A stretch of 45,495 nucleotides of DNA. Source: UASB124 sp964446935 (GTDB lineage: Bacteria > Babelota > Babeliae > Babelales > RVW-14). This document shows positions 16,265 to 24,752 of this stretch, piece by piece. The first letter of the stretch is position 1. Every line of letters starts with the position of its first letter. The position numbers and the translations under genes were made by a program. A model generated the notes under the pieces. It was not told the DNA's origin. It ran no database searches and was given only the letters and a program-made list of their open reading frames with translations. The stretch is from positions 1 through 45,495 of the forward strand of contig CAYUQI010000013.1 in assembly GCA_964446935.1 (NCBI GenBank), read 5' to 3'.

Positions 16265-18082
16265 ATGAGTTTTAAACAAAGATTAGATATCAGAAATATC
16301 GCTATCATCGCTCACGTTGACCATGGTAAAACAACTCTGGTCGATCAAATGTTACGGCAATCTGGCACCTTGGGCAAGGAAGCCGAAATGGTTGAACGCA
16401 TAATGGATTCCGGGGATCTTGAACGCGAGCGCGGTATTACTATCCTTGCCAAAAACACCGCAATTAAATTAGCAGATACTAAAATCAATATTGTCGACAC
16501 TCCAGGGCACATGGATTTTGGCGGTGAGGTAGAACGAACATTGCAAATGGTTGAAGGTTTTTTATTACTTGTTGATGCAGCCGAAGGCCCTCTGCCTGGC
16601 ACCAGATTCGTATTACAAAAAGCATTGCAACTTGACCTTAAACCAATCGTACTCATTAATAAAATTGATCGAAAAGATGCGGATATTGAACGTACCGAAA
16701 ATACTATTCATGAGCTATTTTTAGAATTAGCAAACCATGAAGAACAATTAGATTTTCCTATTCTGTACGGCTCATCACGAATCGGTTTTGCATCAACCGA
16801 TTCAACAGCACGAGAAGGTACGTTACAACCATTATTTGATGCCATTTTAAAATTTATTCCTGTACCAACCCAAGAAAATGATAACCTACGCGTTTTGATT
16901 ACCAATCTTGATTATTCCGATTACCTTGGACGCATAGCCATCGGCCGTGTATTTCATGGTCAGATAGCAATGAGCAAACAGGTTATTGCCTGCAAGGATA
17001 CATATGTAGGAAAACCGGTTAAAATTACCAAGTTATATCAGTTTGAAGGTATTAAACGGGTAGAAGTTCAATCAGCCGATTATGGTGATATCATTGCTAT
17101 TGCTGGCGTTGAAGAAGATATAGCAATTGGAACAACGCTTTGCGACGTTGATAAACCATTGCCCCTTCCCTACATTGCAATTGACGAACCAACTCTTTCT
17201 ATTGATTTTTCAGTCAATGATTCACCTTTTGCTGGACGCGATGGAAAATTATTAACATCACGACAAATTCGTGATCGTTTATTCCGAGAAACAAAAATAA
17301 ATTTGGCCTTACGTGTCGAAGATACCAAAACACCCGATACCTTTAAGGTTTCTGGCCGCGGCCAATTACATTTGGGTATTCTGGTTGAAACAATGCGCCG
17401 CGAAGGATTTGAGATACAACTCTCTGCTCCTGAAGTTATTTATAAGACAATTGATGGCGTCAAATGCGAACCATTTGAGCTCTTGACGATCGACGTTGGT
17501 GAAGAATATCAAGGCGTTATCATGGAAAACCTCGGTAAACGACGCGCTTTACTTCAAAACATGGTACACCATGGATCACATAAAGTTCGCCTTGATTTTA
17601 AAATTCCTGCACGAGGATTAATTGGTTTTAGAGGGCAATTTTTAACCGACACACGTGGTACCGGGCTCATGAGTCACCGATTCTTTTCGTATGAACCATC
17701 AGCCGGCGACATTCCAGGCCGTATCAAAGGTGCAATGGTTTCTATGGAAACAGGCACTGCAACCGGTTATGCCATTGAAGGCTTACAACCACGCGGCACC
17801 ATGTTTATTGCACCAACTGAAGATATCTATGAAGGTATGATTGTCGGTGAATATACACGAGATAATGACTTGGATGTTAATCCAACAAAAAAGAAAAAAA
17901 TGTCCAATATGCGTGCAGCTGGATCTGATGATACAATCAAACTTGCTCCACCACTCATCATGACGCTAGAAATGGCAATGGACTGGATTAATAACGATGA
18001 GCTCATTGAAGTTACTCCAAAAAACATTCGTCTTCGCAAGCTTTATTTAAAACATACTGATCGTAAAAAGCACGGCGAATAA
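16265..18082 (+). CDS. typA: ribosome-associated GTPase TypA/BipA
   Basis: 605 aa, the family length. G1 motif AHVDHGKTT at 16-24, then RERGITI, DTPGHMDFGGEVER and NKIDR for the other nucleotide-binding motifs. An EF-G-like domain II is followed by the TypA-specific C-terminal part, which includes GRGQLHLGILVETMRREGFE and RGLIGFRGQFLTDTRGTG. It acts on the 50S subunit in assembly and stress or cold adaptation. The start at 16265 has no strong Shine-Dalgarno. A strong terminator follows. Confidence 0.97.
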   Translation: MSFKQRLDIRNIAIIAHVDHGKTTLVDQMLRQSGTLGKEAEMVERIMDSGDLERERGITILAKNTAIKLADTKINIVDTPGHMDFGGEVERTLQMVEGFLLLVDAAEGPLPGTRFVLQKALQLDLKPIVLINKIDRKDADIERTENTIHELFLELANHEEQLDFPILYGSSRIGFASTDSTAREGTLQPLFDAILKFIPVPTQENDNLRVLITNLDYSDYLGRIAIGRVFHGQIAMSKQVIACKDTYVGKPVKITKLYQFEGIKRVEVQSADYGDIIAIAGVEEDIAIGTTLCDVDKPLPLPYIAIDEPTLSIDFSVNDSPFAGRDGKLLTSRQIRDRLFRETKINLALRVEDTKTPDTFKVSGRGQLHLGILVETMRREGFEIQLSAPEVIYKTIDGVKCEPFELLTIDVGEEYQGVIMENLGKRRALLQNMVHHGSHKVRLDFKIPARGLIGFRGQFLTDTRGTGLMSHRFFSYEPSAGDIPGRIKGAMVSMETGTATGYAIEGLQPRGTMFIAPTEDIYEGMIVGEYTRDNDLDVNPTKKKKMSNMRAAGSDDTIKLAPPLIMTLEMAMDWINNDELIEVTPKNIRLRKLYLKHTDRKKHGE

Positions 18083-18100
18083 ATTATAGATATAATAAAA

Positions 18101-18137
18101 AAACGGTCCTGGTATATACCACCAGGACCGTTTTTTT
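18101..18137 (+). terminator. rho-independent terminator of typA
   Basis: AAACGGTCCTGGT, short loop, ACCAGGACCGTTT, then TTTTATT. The 13-bp stem begins 19 bp after the typA stop; flanking A and T runs would make it work in both directions. Confidence 0.92.
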
Positions 18138-18224
18138 ATTATACAGATTTGAGAATTATGTGAATCAGGAAATTAAAAACATCAAATAATCCTGATTATA
18201 ACTCTTTCTTTTCGCACTTCTTAT

Positions 18225-18248
18225 GTCGTACCGGCGAAAGCCGGTATC
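18225..18248 (+). repeat. REP-like hairpin, left copy
   Basis: 24 bp containing ACCGGC, GAAA, GCCGGT: a 6-bp stem capped by a GNRA-type GAAA tetraloop. It is an exact inverted copy of 18372-18395 and belongs to a widespread class of CCGGCGAAAGCCGG intergenic palindromes. Confidence 0.7.
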
Positions 18249-18371
18249 CAGCTCGTTATTTGCAAACCAATCACACATTGTATTGGGGAAAATAATCCAA
18301 CATGGCTGGATTTATATACATCTGAAACAAATTGATTGATATGTGCATATCATATCTCGAGGAAATTTCTA

Positions 18372-18395
18372 GATACCGGCTTTCGCCGGTACGAC
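18372..18395 (-). repeat. REP-like hairpin, right copy
   Basis: Exact reverse complement of 18225-18248, 123 bp away. Head-to-tail inversion of two REP units is the arrangement seen in BIME elements. Confidence 0.7.
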
Positions 18396-18511
18396 GTAGA
18401 TCATAGTATGCTCATTTAAAATGGCGGAAAAAGTAAGTTTTTATAGATACTATTGTTTGACTTGAATTTCCTGATTCACTTAAAATTACTCATTATCGTA
18501 TTTGCATCAAC

Positions 18512-20146
18512 TTATCTTCTCAACCGTCCCCACAACCAATGCAAGAACTGCATGATAATAACATTGCACACAAATCCAATTGCCAAAGCCATTAAAGCAC
18601 TGAATGCAACGCCATATTTTCCAATCAACACACCAACTGCAACAAACGCAAGCAAGCTGGAACAAAACGTTGGGATTGCAAAACTTATTTGTGCCTTAAC
18701 CAGATCTAAGTGGTAAGCGCCTGCACTTGTTGCGGACATGAGCATAATATCTGCAACCGGCGACATATGATTACCCACAAGCGATCCAGAAACAATGGCC
18801 CCTATAACAGGTATAAGCAACGGCACAGACACAATATCCAATGGCACCGACATATGTACAATAGCAGGCAACATACGAATAGCCAGAGGAATAAGCATCC
18901 CCATCGTTCCCCATGCTGTTCCCATAAGAACCGCCGTCAAGGCAGCCATGCCAAAAAAGAGTGCTGGTAAAAACACAGGTGACATATAGCCAGTCATCAA
19001 ACCAGCAAGATAGGTACCTGTTTGCAAATCGCTTGAAAGAATACCGCTCAAGGTCCAAATAAGCCACAGCATCATAATAGATCGACCGAGTAATACACTT
19101 CCTTCTTTAAAAATCCCCCCTAAATCTGTTATCACCAGCAAACGGCGAGCAAGGTATAATAATGTTGTAACAACAACGGTTATCGCCGCGCCAGCGCACA
19201 AAGATGCAAAAATATTGCTATGCTGCAAGGCATCAAAAAATGAATTATCTCCACCCATTAACCACCACTGCCCTGTCCATAAAATCCATCCAACAGCAAG
19301 AACAAATAAGAGCATTAAGGGAACAATAAAATCACTAATATGCCCATGGGTTACGGTTGATTGTTGAGTACGTCTGACCACCGGCGTTTTACCACCAAAC
19401 AGGTTGCTCGTTTTTTGTGCTATTTGTTCATGCGTAGCAACAATACCATAGGAAGTGTTGCGCCATACCATATAGCATATCGAAGCAATAGCAATAAGGG
19501 CGTATAACATAAACGGTATTGATGCCACATAAAGATACAAGGGATCAACACAAACAATCGTTGTTTTGGTTGCAGTAACAGATACGCCGGTACTACGCAA
19601 TTGTCCTACGACATACGCAACCCAACTTGAAAGCGGTATAACAACAGCAAACGGACCAGCCACAACGTTGACTAAAAGAGCGAGTTTAACCCGAGCAATA
19701 GCAAATCGATCGGTAATTGGCTGCATCACAGCTCCAACCGTCAAACTGCTAAAATAATCATCGATAAAAAACAGACTGGATAACAGTATAGATGAACCTT
19801 GTATTCCCTTAGAGGTTTTAATCCGTTCAATAATAAATGAACTGTAGGCATAGGCGGCCCCAGAACGTTGAATCATAACAATAAGCACACCAAGCAAAAT
19901 CAAAAATAAACAAAGGAAAAGGGTAGAACTTGATAAAAAGGCTTGCCATGAAAACAAGTTAGCAAGCTCTGTTGTTCGCAAAAAACGCGACATCATGTAG
20001 GACAATGTTGGCATTACCTGAAAGTTTTGAACAATCAGCGATGCTGCAACAATCCCGACACATAGAGATGCCAAAAAACGACGTGTTACCGCTGCAAGTG
20101 TAATAACAATAAGCGGAGGGACAACAACTATCCACGACTGAGTCAT
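18512..20146 (-). CDS. Na+/H+ antiporter of the NhaC family
   Basis: 544 aa with about 12 membrane segments. Family-like stretches include FIDDYFSSLTVGAVMQPITDRF, followed by KLALLVNVVAGPFAVVIPLSSWVAYVVGQL, and a C-terminal GSLVGNHMSPVADIMLMSATSAG. These resemble the conserved core of NhaC-type sodium/proton exchangers, which keep internal pH and sodium low using the proton gradient. Amino acid/proton antiport, as in some relatives, is also possible. The ATG at 20146 follows AAAGG. It is a single gene; the MITE-like element lies beyond its 3' end. Confidence 0.8.
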   Translation of the reverse strand: MTQSWIVVVPPLIVITLAAVTRRFLASLCVGIVAASLIVQNFQVMPTLSYMMSRFLRTTELANLFSWQAFLSSSTLFLCLFLILLGVLIVMIQRSGAAYAYSSFIIERIKTSKGIQGSSILLSSLFFIDDYFSSLTVGAVMQPITDRFAIARVKLALLVNVVAGPFAVVIPLSSWVAYVVGQLRSTGVSVTATKTTIVCVDPLYLYVASIPFMLYALIAIASICYMVWRNTSYGIVATHEQIAQKTSNLFGGKTPVVRRTQQSTVTHGHISDFIVPLMLLFVLAVGWILWTGQWWLMGGDNSFFDALQHSNIFASLCAGAAITVVVTTLLYLARRLLVITDLGGIFKEGSVLLGRSIMMLWLIWTLSGILSSDLQTGTYLAGLMTGYMSPVFLPALFFGMAALTAVLMGTAWGTMGMLIPLAIRMLPAIVHMSVPLDIVSVPLLIPVIGAIVSGSLVGNHMSPVADIMLMSATSAGAYHLDLVKAQISFAIPTFCSSLLAFVAVGVLIGKYGVAFSALMALAIGFVCNVIIMQFLHWLWGRLRR

Positions 20147-20228
20147 ACAAAGGACCTTTCGGTTAAACTAACAATACACTAGTTTAACACGATTAATACG
20201 ATAAATCTAAGAGGTTTGAGGTAAGTTT

Positions 20229-21328
20229 TTACTGTTTTTTGTAATATTCCCACAAACAATGCAAAAGCATCGCGTAAAAAGCAGCAAGCGATTTGCCTTC
20301 CTTAAGGGCTGGGGCAGCATAAGCCAACGCTTCATCAATCATGGATTGCGATGTAATTTTTAAACAATCGAACCTACCAGCTATGTCTGCAGGTTCTTCA
20401 TCACCTTTATTACAAAGCCCTGAAGGCAACGATACCTTTATCATCAATAAAAGTGTTTTCACCATCTCCACTAACTCATCTTGCTGCATAACAAACAAAA
20501 AACATGTCGCAATATCATCACGCATAAGAGCGTTTATTCGAGGATGTTTAAAAAAATCATCAACAAATTTGGTTTCTTGCGACGATCGATATTCATTTTT
20601 TAGAACCTCCTTACTAAACTTTTGTAAGTAAGTATCAGTACTATGCCACATTGAAATATAAATATTGCTAATTACCCTGACAAGATTCCATAAAACCTTG
20701 CTATAATTCCTCACGGTTAAACGTAATGAATCCTCAGCCTCAATGCCTATTGTTTGAATAATAACACCTTTCGACTCAGGAGCAAGGTTGTCTTTACCAA
20801 ACAACTCACACAAAACAGCTTGAACTAATCTATACATTGTTGTTTTTGGTTTGGTATGGAGTATTTCCAAAAGTTTTTTCGCAATTATATCTTGTATGGC
20901 CAACCCCTTTTTAATTTCTTTTTTATGTGAATGCGAATTGATTGTTTCTATTTCTACAGGAGCATAAAAAACTTCGTTTTTAAAGCGTTTTAAATACTCA
21001 CCAGCCTGATNNNNNNNNNNNNNNNNNNNNNNNNNNNNNNNNNNNNNNNNNNNNNNNNNNNNNNNNNNNNNNNNNNNNNNNNNNNNNNNNNNNNNNNNNN
21101 NNNNNNNNNNACAGGAGCATAAAAAACTTCGTTTTTAAAGCGTTTTAAATACTCACCAGCCTGATTGGTAGAAATTTTTTCATGAGCAACAAGCGTAAGC
21201 AATTGCATACTGCAATACCCATGAATATTTTCTAAGGTAAAAGCCGGTGCATGCTCAGCTCCCATGAGATGTGCAACTAAAAAAGTGAAACTGACAAATG
21301 TAAATAATATTTTTCTAATAATTCTCAT
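20229..21328 (-). CDS. secreted protein of unknown function, interrupted by a scaffold gap (paralogue of 21340-22371)
   Basis: The N-terminal part (from ATG 21328, Shine-Dalgarno AAAGGTG) and the C-terminal part (to 20229) are separated by 100 Ns at 21011-21110. The same 55 bp occur on both sides of the Ns (20956-21010 and 21111-21165). Removing the Ns and one copy (155 bp) puts both halves in one frame with no stop, giving about 314 aa. A signal peptide ends near LMG-AEH. The C-terminal half is homologous to the upstream neighbour: RINALMRDD against RISALMREE, and AAFYAMLLHCLWEYYKK against TAFYTMLTNGLLNFYKN. No known family is recognised; it looks all-helical. It lies 11 bp after the paralogue, so they form an operon. 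Confidence 0.7.
20956..21165. other. assembly gap (100 N) flanked by identical 55-bp sequences
   Basis: Exactly 100 Ns at 21011-21110, with the identical 55-bp stretch on each side (beginning ACAGGAGCAT and ending CCAGCCTGAT). This is what results when two contigs that overlap by one k-mer are scaffolded without merging. It is most likely not a biological direct repeat. Confidence 0.85.
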
Positions 21329-21339
21329 CGGTATCACCT

Positions 21340-22371
21340 TTATTCGTTTTTGTAAAAATTCAACAATCCATTCGTAAGCATTGTGTAGAAAGCCGTCGAA
21401 GAATCACCGTCTTTTAATAATTGATCAAGCCCCCAATTGTCATGATCAATTATTGCTTGTGATGTAAGTGTGAGATGATTAAATCTGTTGGCTAAAGCAA
21501 TAAGCTGTTTGTCCTCTTCTTTAGATAATGTCGGTTCCTCTACACTTTTACCTTGCTCATCAAATATCATTTTCTTATCGCTACTCACAGAAGAAGTCGT
21601 TTTTTGTGCTATCATTGAATGACAATGTTTTGCGACTCTATCAAAATCTTGCGATGATAAGGTAACTCTTTTATCGGGTTTGAATGGCAAAGTTAGTTTT
21701 ATTTTAAAAAGCACTTCCTGCACCATTTCAATCAAGCTCTTTTTATCAAGTTTAAACAAACAACATATCATGCATTCTTCACGCATTAAGGCGCTTATTC
21801 TTGAACTTTCTAAAATATTGCATAGAAAGATATGTTCATCAGGCGATATCGCATCATCCTGATCATCTTCAGCAAACACCCTCAACCAAAATCCTGTTGC
21901 AATAATTTCATAAAGGTAAAGATTATAAAGGCATTTCGCAATATACCATACAACAACCTTAGATTTTTTTGCATTCATCATGAATGGCTTACAAAAAGGA
22001 GAACCCTCTATTGCATCATTAATAGTTTTTTTTGCTTGCTCATTAATTGGATAATTGCACCCAAATATTGAGTGAAGTACAGCAACGACAAGTGAAAGAA
22101 TTGTGACATTTTGTTTAGCCTTTTTTGCATTCTTAATTCGCATATTAATCGCTTGTTGTACCACGCAATTTTTTACACGGTCATCTTCAAATATAGATTT
22201 ATAGAAATCTTCAATTTCACGATTATTCAGGGATGAAAGATCACGAGGACCCGTTTTTAATTTCGCTTGAACAGGAGATGTAAAATACTCATCCAATTCC
22301 TCCATTGCATTCACATTAACAGCAAGAAGTCCCAGAAAAATGCATAGCCCAAAAGTCCTAAAATTTTTCAT
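21340..22371 (-). CDS. secreted helical protein of unknown function (paralogue of 20229-21328)
   Basis: 343 aa from ATG 22371, chosen because GAAGGA lies 8 bp upstream; an in-frame TTG at 22386 has no such support. The signal peptide ends VNA, followed by MEEL. The rest is mainly helical with Lys/Asp/Glu-rich and Leu-rich stretches; a low-complexity insert (about 255-290) separates two conserved blocks, ISALMREECMICCLFKL and LTLTSQAIIDH. The same blocks occur in the downstream gene, which lacks the insert. No catalytic motif is visible. A 13-bp perfect hairpin sits just upstream of its Shine-Dalgarno. Confidence 0.75.
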   Translation of the reverse strand: MKNFRTFGLCIFLGLLAVNVNAMEELDEYFTSPVQAKLKTGPRDLSSLNNREIEDFYKSIFEDDRVKNCVVQQAINMRIKNAKKAKQNVTILSLVVAVLHSIFGCNYPINEQAKKTINDAIEGSPFCKPFMMNAKKSKVVVWYIAKCLYNLYLYEIIATGFWLRVFAEDDQDDAISPDEHIFLCNILESSRISALMREECMICCLFKLDKKSLIEMVQEVLFKIKLTLPFKPDKRVTLSSQDFDRVAKHCHSMIAQKTTSSVSSDKKMIFDEQGKSVEEPTLSKEEDKQLIALANRFNHLTLTSQAIIDHDNWGLDQLLKDGDSSTAFYTMLTNGLLNFYKNE

Positions 22372-22388
22372 AATCAAATCCTTCAAAA

Positions 22389-22422
22389 GAAATGTAATTA
22401 AGCGATAAATTAATTACATTTC
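22389..22422 (-). promoter_or_regulatory. perfect 13-bp hairpin immediately upstream of the secreted-paralogue operon
   Basis: GAAATGTAATTAA, 8-bp loop, TTAATTACATTTC. It ends 4 bp before the Shine-Dalgarno of the gene starting at 22371. In the mRNA it would form a hairpin next to the ribosome site; in DNA it is a good operator-type dyad. No T-run follows that would suggest a terminator. Confidence 0.5.
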
Positions 22423-22603
22423 AACTAAAATCATGTTTTTAAATAAAAATCGACATTTTTAGCCAAAATTTAACTAATTTTTTAACTATTTGAATATATA
22501 TCATAATGGACAATATGTAAAAAGGGTTATAAACAACTGAATTAACCAATAAAAAATTGTTTTTCAGCGTCAAATAGGGCTTTTTGAGTTAAACAAACGC
22601 ATG

Positions 22604-22632
22604 ATGACTTTGCATGCATTGTTTTATATAAT
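22604..22632 (+). promoter_or_regulatory. promoter of the dciA-to-rpoD operon
   Basis: ATGACT, a 17-bp spacer, then a perfect TATAAT, about 40 bp before dciA. The self-complementary TGCATGCA lies in the spacer. Apart from this and the hairpin at 22389-22422, the 301-bp region between the divergent genes is AT-rich and featureless. Confidence 0.45.
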
Positions 22633-22672
22633 CCACATACACTAAGAATGGTCTTCATATAAAGGACTTTGT

Positions 22673-23122
22673 GTGGTCAAAACGTTCAAAAGCATTCTCC
22701 TGTCAATTATTCCTCAGCAACAACAATCGAAATTCGATATTTATGTTCATTGGGACACGATCATTGGTGCTATGAAAGATAAAGTTCGTATTGAAAAAGT
22801 TGAGAATGATATTTTGTACCTCAGCACCACACACCCTGCCTGGGCTCAAGAAATAATGTTCTTTGCTCCTATTCTAAAAGAACGAATTACCTCTCTTTGT
22901 CCCAATACATCAATCAAGACCATCCGAATCAGCCCTCGACGATCAAGCACATTTAAACAACGAACAAATACAAGAACAATACAGCAATCAGATCCTTCTA
23001 TCGCGCTGAATGCTCAAGAAAAGGCTCTTCTTGCAACGCTCCCATCAAACGAGCTACAATTAGCTATTGCTGCGTATTTCATCCGTTGCAAATCTATAAA
23101 AAGGAGCATTCATGGGAAATAA
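22673..23122 (+). CDS. DciA-like (DUF721) replication protein
   Basis: 149 aa starting at GTG, with AAAGGA 6-7 bp upstream. Residues 15-95 match DUF721/DciA: a Trp-x3-Ile-Gly segment (HWDTIIG), then LYLSTTHPAWAQEIMFFAPILKERI and a closing strand IKTIRISP. DciA proteins load the replicative helicase DnaB in bacteria without DnaC/DnaI. The C-terminal 50 residues are basic and then helical, without a known match. It heads a tightly packed operon and its end overlaps the next start by 11 bp. A DNA-replication role fits dnaG downstream in the same operon. Confidence 0.7.
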   Translation: MVKTFKSILLSIIPQQQQSKFDIYVHWDTIIGAMKDKVRIEKVENDILYLSTTHPAWAQEIMFFAPILKERITSLCPNTSIKTIRISPRRSSTFKQRTNTRTIQQSDPSIALNAQEKALLATLPSNELQLAIAAYFIRCKSIKRSIHGK

Positions 23123-24752
23123 TAAAATGTTCAGTATCATATTGTGCATATTCTTGAGCGTGTCATGTAATGCTCAAGTACCCTCAAGTCAGGATATTTC
23201 ACTTGTAGAAGATCGTACCACAAAAGATCATTATTATTTGTATTTATCAGCTACCTATCTTCATGCCAAAGGGGATGTTCTGAGCGCATTAGAAAAATAC
23301 AAAGAACTTCTGAAAAAACGTCCATCCGCGCAAGCATACAATGGTTTTTTTCAACTTTTATTTGATCTTGGACAATACAAAGCAATCGCAAAAACCTACG
23401 AAGCTCATGAGAAAAAGTTTGAAAAAATATTTAAAGACAATGTCCTTATCCGCCTCATTGTTGCACAATCGTATCTCAACTTAGATATGGATAAAAAGGC
23501 AGAAGCGATCTTTTTGAGTCTCTATCAAACAAATCCAGACAATGAACAAGTTGCTTATTTTACCGCTGCCGCATATGCCAAAAACAACCAAATTGAAGAA
23601 GCAATAAAAATCATTGATAAAAGCTTAAAAAATCAATCATTAAAGCAAAAACATTTTTTATTTCACTTCCTTAAATCAAAATTGTACGCCCAACAGCAAG
23701 ATTATAAAAAGGCGCTTGCCAGCATTGAGCAAAGCCTTAAATGTTTTCCACGGTTTGATCGCGGATGGCTCTTTAAAGCCATGCTTTACGAGCAAATGGG
23801 CAATATCAACAATGCTATCAAAGGATATCAGTACTTCTTGGGAATTGTCGGCAGAGACGTCATGGTTGAAAAACAGATTATTCAATTATTATTTTCACAA
23901 GAACGATTTACCGAGGCTGCAGACTATCTCCGACGAATCCGCGCCAATTCACCTGAATACTTTTTCGACTTGGCTTTGATTGAATTTAAGGCTGGTAAGG
24001 ATACCCAAGCATTAGCAAGCATTACCAAAGCTATACAAATGGCGCCAACATTTAATAAAGCCCGTTTGTTAAAGGCTGAAATTCTTTTGCAAACAAAAAA
24101 AATCAAAGAATTATTATCATTCATGCGTGATTGGATTATAACGAGTAATGGCGACCTTGAAGTACTCCATTCATTCCTTTTGTTACGCAAGGCTGGCATT
24201 CAAGTGTCGGTTCTGATTAAAACATTACAAGACATTGACCGAAGCAAACCACATCACCATATAAAAGCCGCCATTGCCGACCTTTTTGTTGAAACAAACG
24301 ATTTACAACAAGCAATTGAATATTACAACAAGCTTGCGGCAACAACACCCAATAATGAAATCAAATCAAAAGCCTTATATTTTGTTGGCTACTTATATTT
24401 CATGCAAAAGCAATGGGATAAGCTTGAAGATACATTACAAAAAGCGCTTACTATTGAACCAATTTATCCTTCAACATATAATTTACTTGCATATCACTAT
24501 GCCCATAACAACAAAAATTTGAATACAGCTCTTGAACTTATTGAAAAAGCACTTGCTCGTGATGCTACTTGTTCCTATTACTTGGATACCAAAGGATATA
24601 TTCTTTCAAAAATGTCCAAATATGACCAAGCAATTACTGCCTATCAACAAGCACTCGCTCAGACACCACAAGATGCAACAATCAAACAACACTTGAAAGA
24701 AGTCGAAACAATGAAAATAGAAAACAGAAAACTGCTCGGTGAAAACAAATGA
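23112..24752 (+). CDS. TPR-repeat protein, probably exported or lipid-anchored
   Basis: 546 aa. A hydrophobic N-terminus ends LSVSC, a near-lipobox (the -3 position is Ser, not the usual Leu), so lipidation is possible but unsure. Many tetratricopeptide repeats follow from about 40 to 535; clear units are DVLSALEKYKELLKKRP, DYKKALASIEQSLKCFPRF, QAIEYYNKLAATTPNN and DQAITAYQQALAQTPQD. TPR arrays are protein-binding scaffolds. The start overlaps dciA and the stop overlaps murG (ATGA), so translation is coupled; AGGAG precedes the ATG. Its place before murG and lgt suggests envelope assembly (inference). Confidence 0.85.
   Translation: MGNNKMFSIILCIFLSVSCNAQVPSSQDISLVEDRTTKDHYYLYLSATYLHAKGDVLSALEKYKELLKKRPSAQAYNGFFQLLFDLGQYKAIAKTYEAHEKKFEKIFKDNVLIRLIVAQSYLNLDMDKKAEAIFLSLYQTNPDNEQVAYFTAAAYAKNNQIEEAIKIIDKSLKNQSLKQKHFLFHFLKSKLYAQQQDYKKALASIEQSLKCFPRFDRGWLFKAMLYEQMGNINNAIKGYQYFLGIVGRDVMVEKQIIQLLFSQERFTEAADYLRRIRANSPEYFFDLALIEFKAGKDTQALASITKAIQMAPTFNKARLLKAEILLQTKKIKELLSFMRDWIITSNGDLEVLHSFLLLRKAGIQVSVLIKTLQDIDRSKPHHHIKAAIADLFVETNDLQQAIEYYNKLAATTPNNEIKSKALYFVGYLYFMQKQWDKLEDTLQKALTIEPIYPSTYNLLAYHYAHNNKNLNTALELIEKALARDATCSYYLDTKGYILSKMSKYDQAITAYQQALAQTPQDATIKQHLKEVETMKIENRKLLGENK

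Larger units (their letters stand above)
18160..18479. mobile_element. MITE-like non-coding element with nested inverted repeats
   Basis: 320 bp bounded by a perfect 15-bp inverted repeat: GTGAATCAGGAAATT at 18160-18174 and its complement at 18465-18479. Inside is a second, perfect 24-bp inverted pair (18225-18248 and 18372-18395). No open frame of note lies within. The element fills the space between the convergent typA and NhaC-type genes. It has the form of a miniature inverted-repeat element, though no target-site duplication is clear. Confidence 0.6.

Noticed and set aside
18225..18395. CRISPR-like repeats
   Set aside because: Only two copies, in inverted orientation, each a hairpin; no regular spacers and no cas gene.
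20904..20955. Separate gene starting at TTG 20903
   Set aside because: The start is an artefact of the scaffold gap; the frame continues upstream without a stop once the duplicated 55 bp and the Ns are removed.
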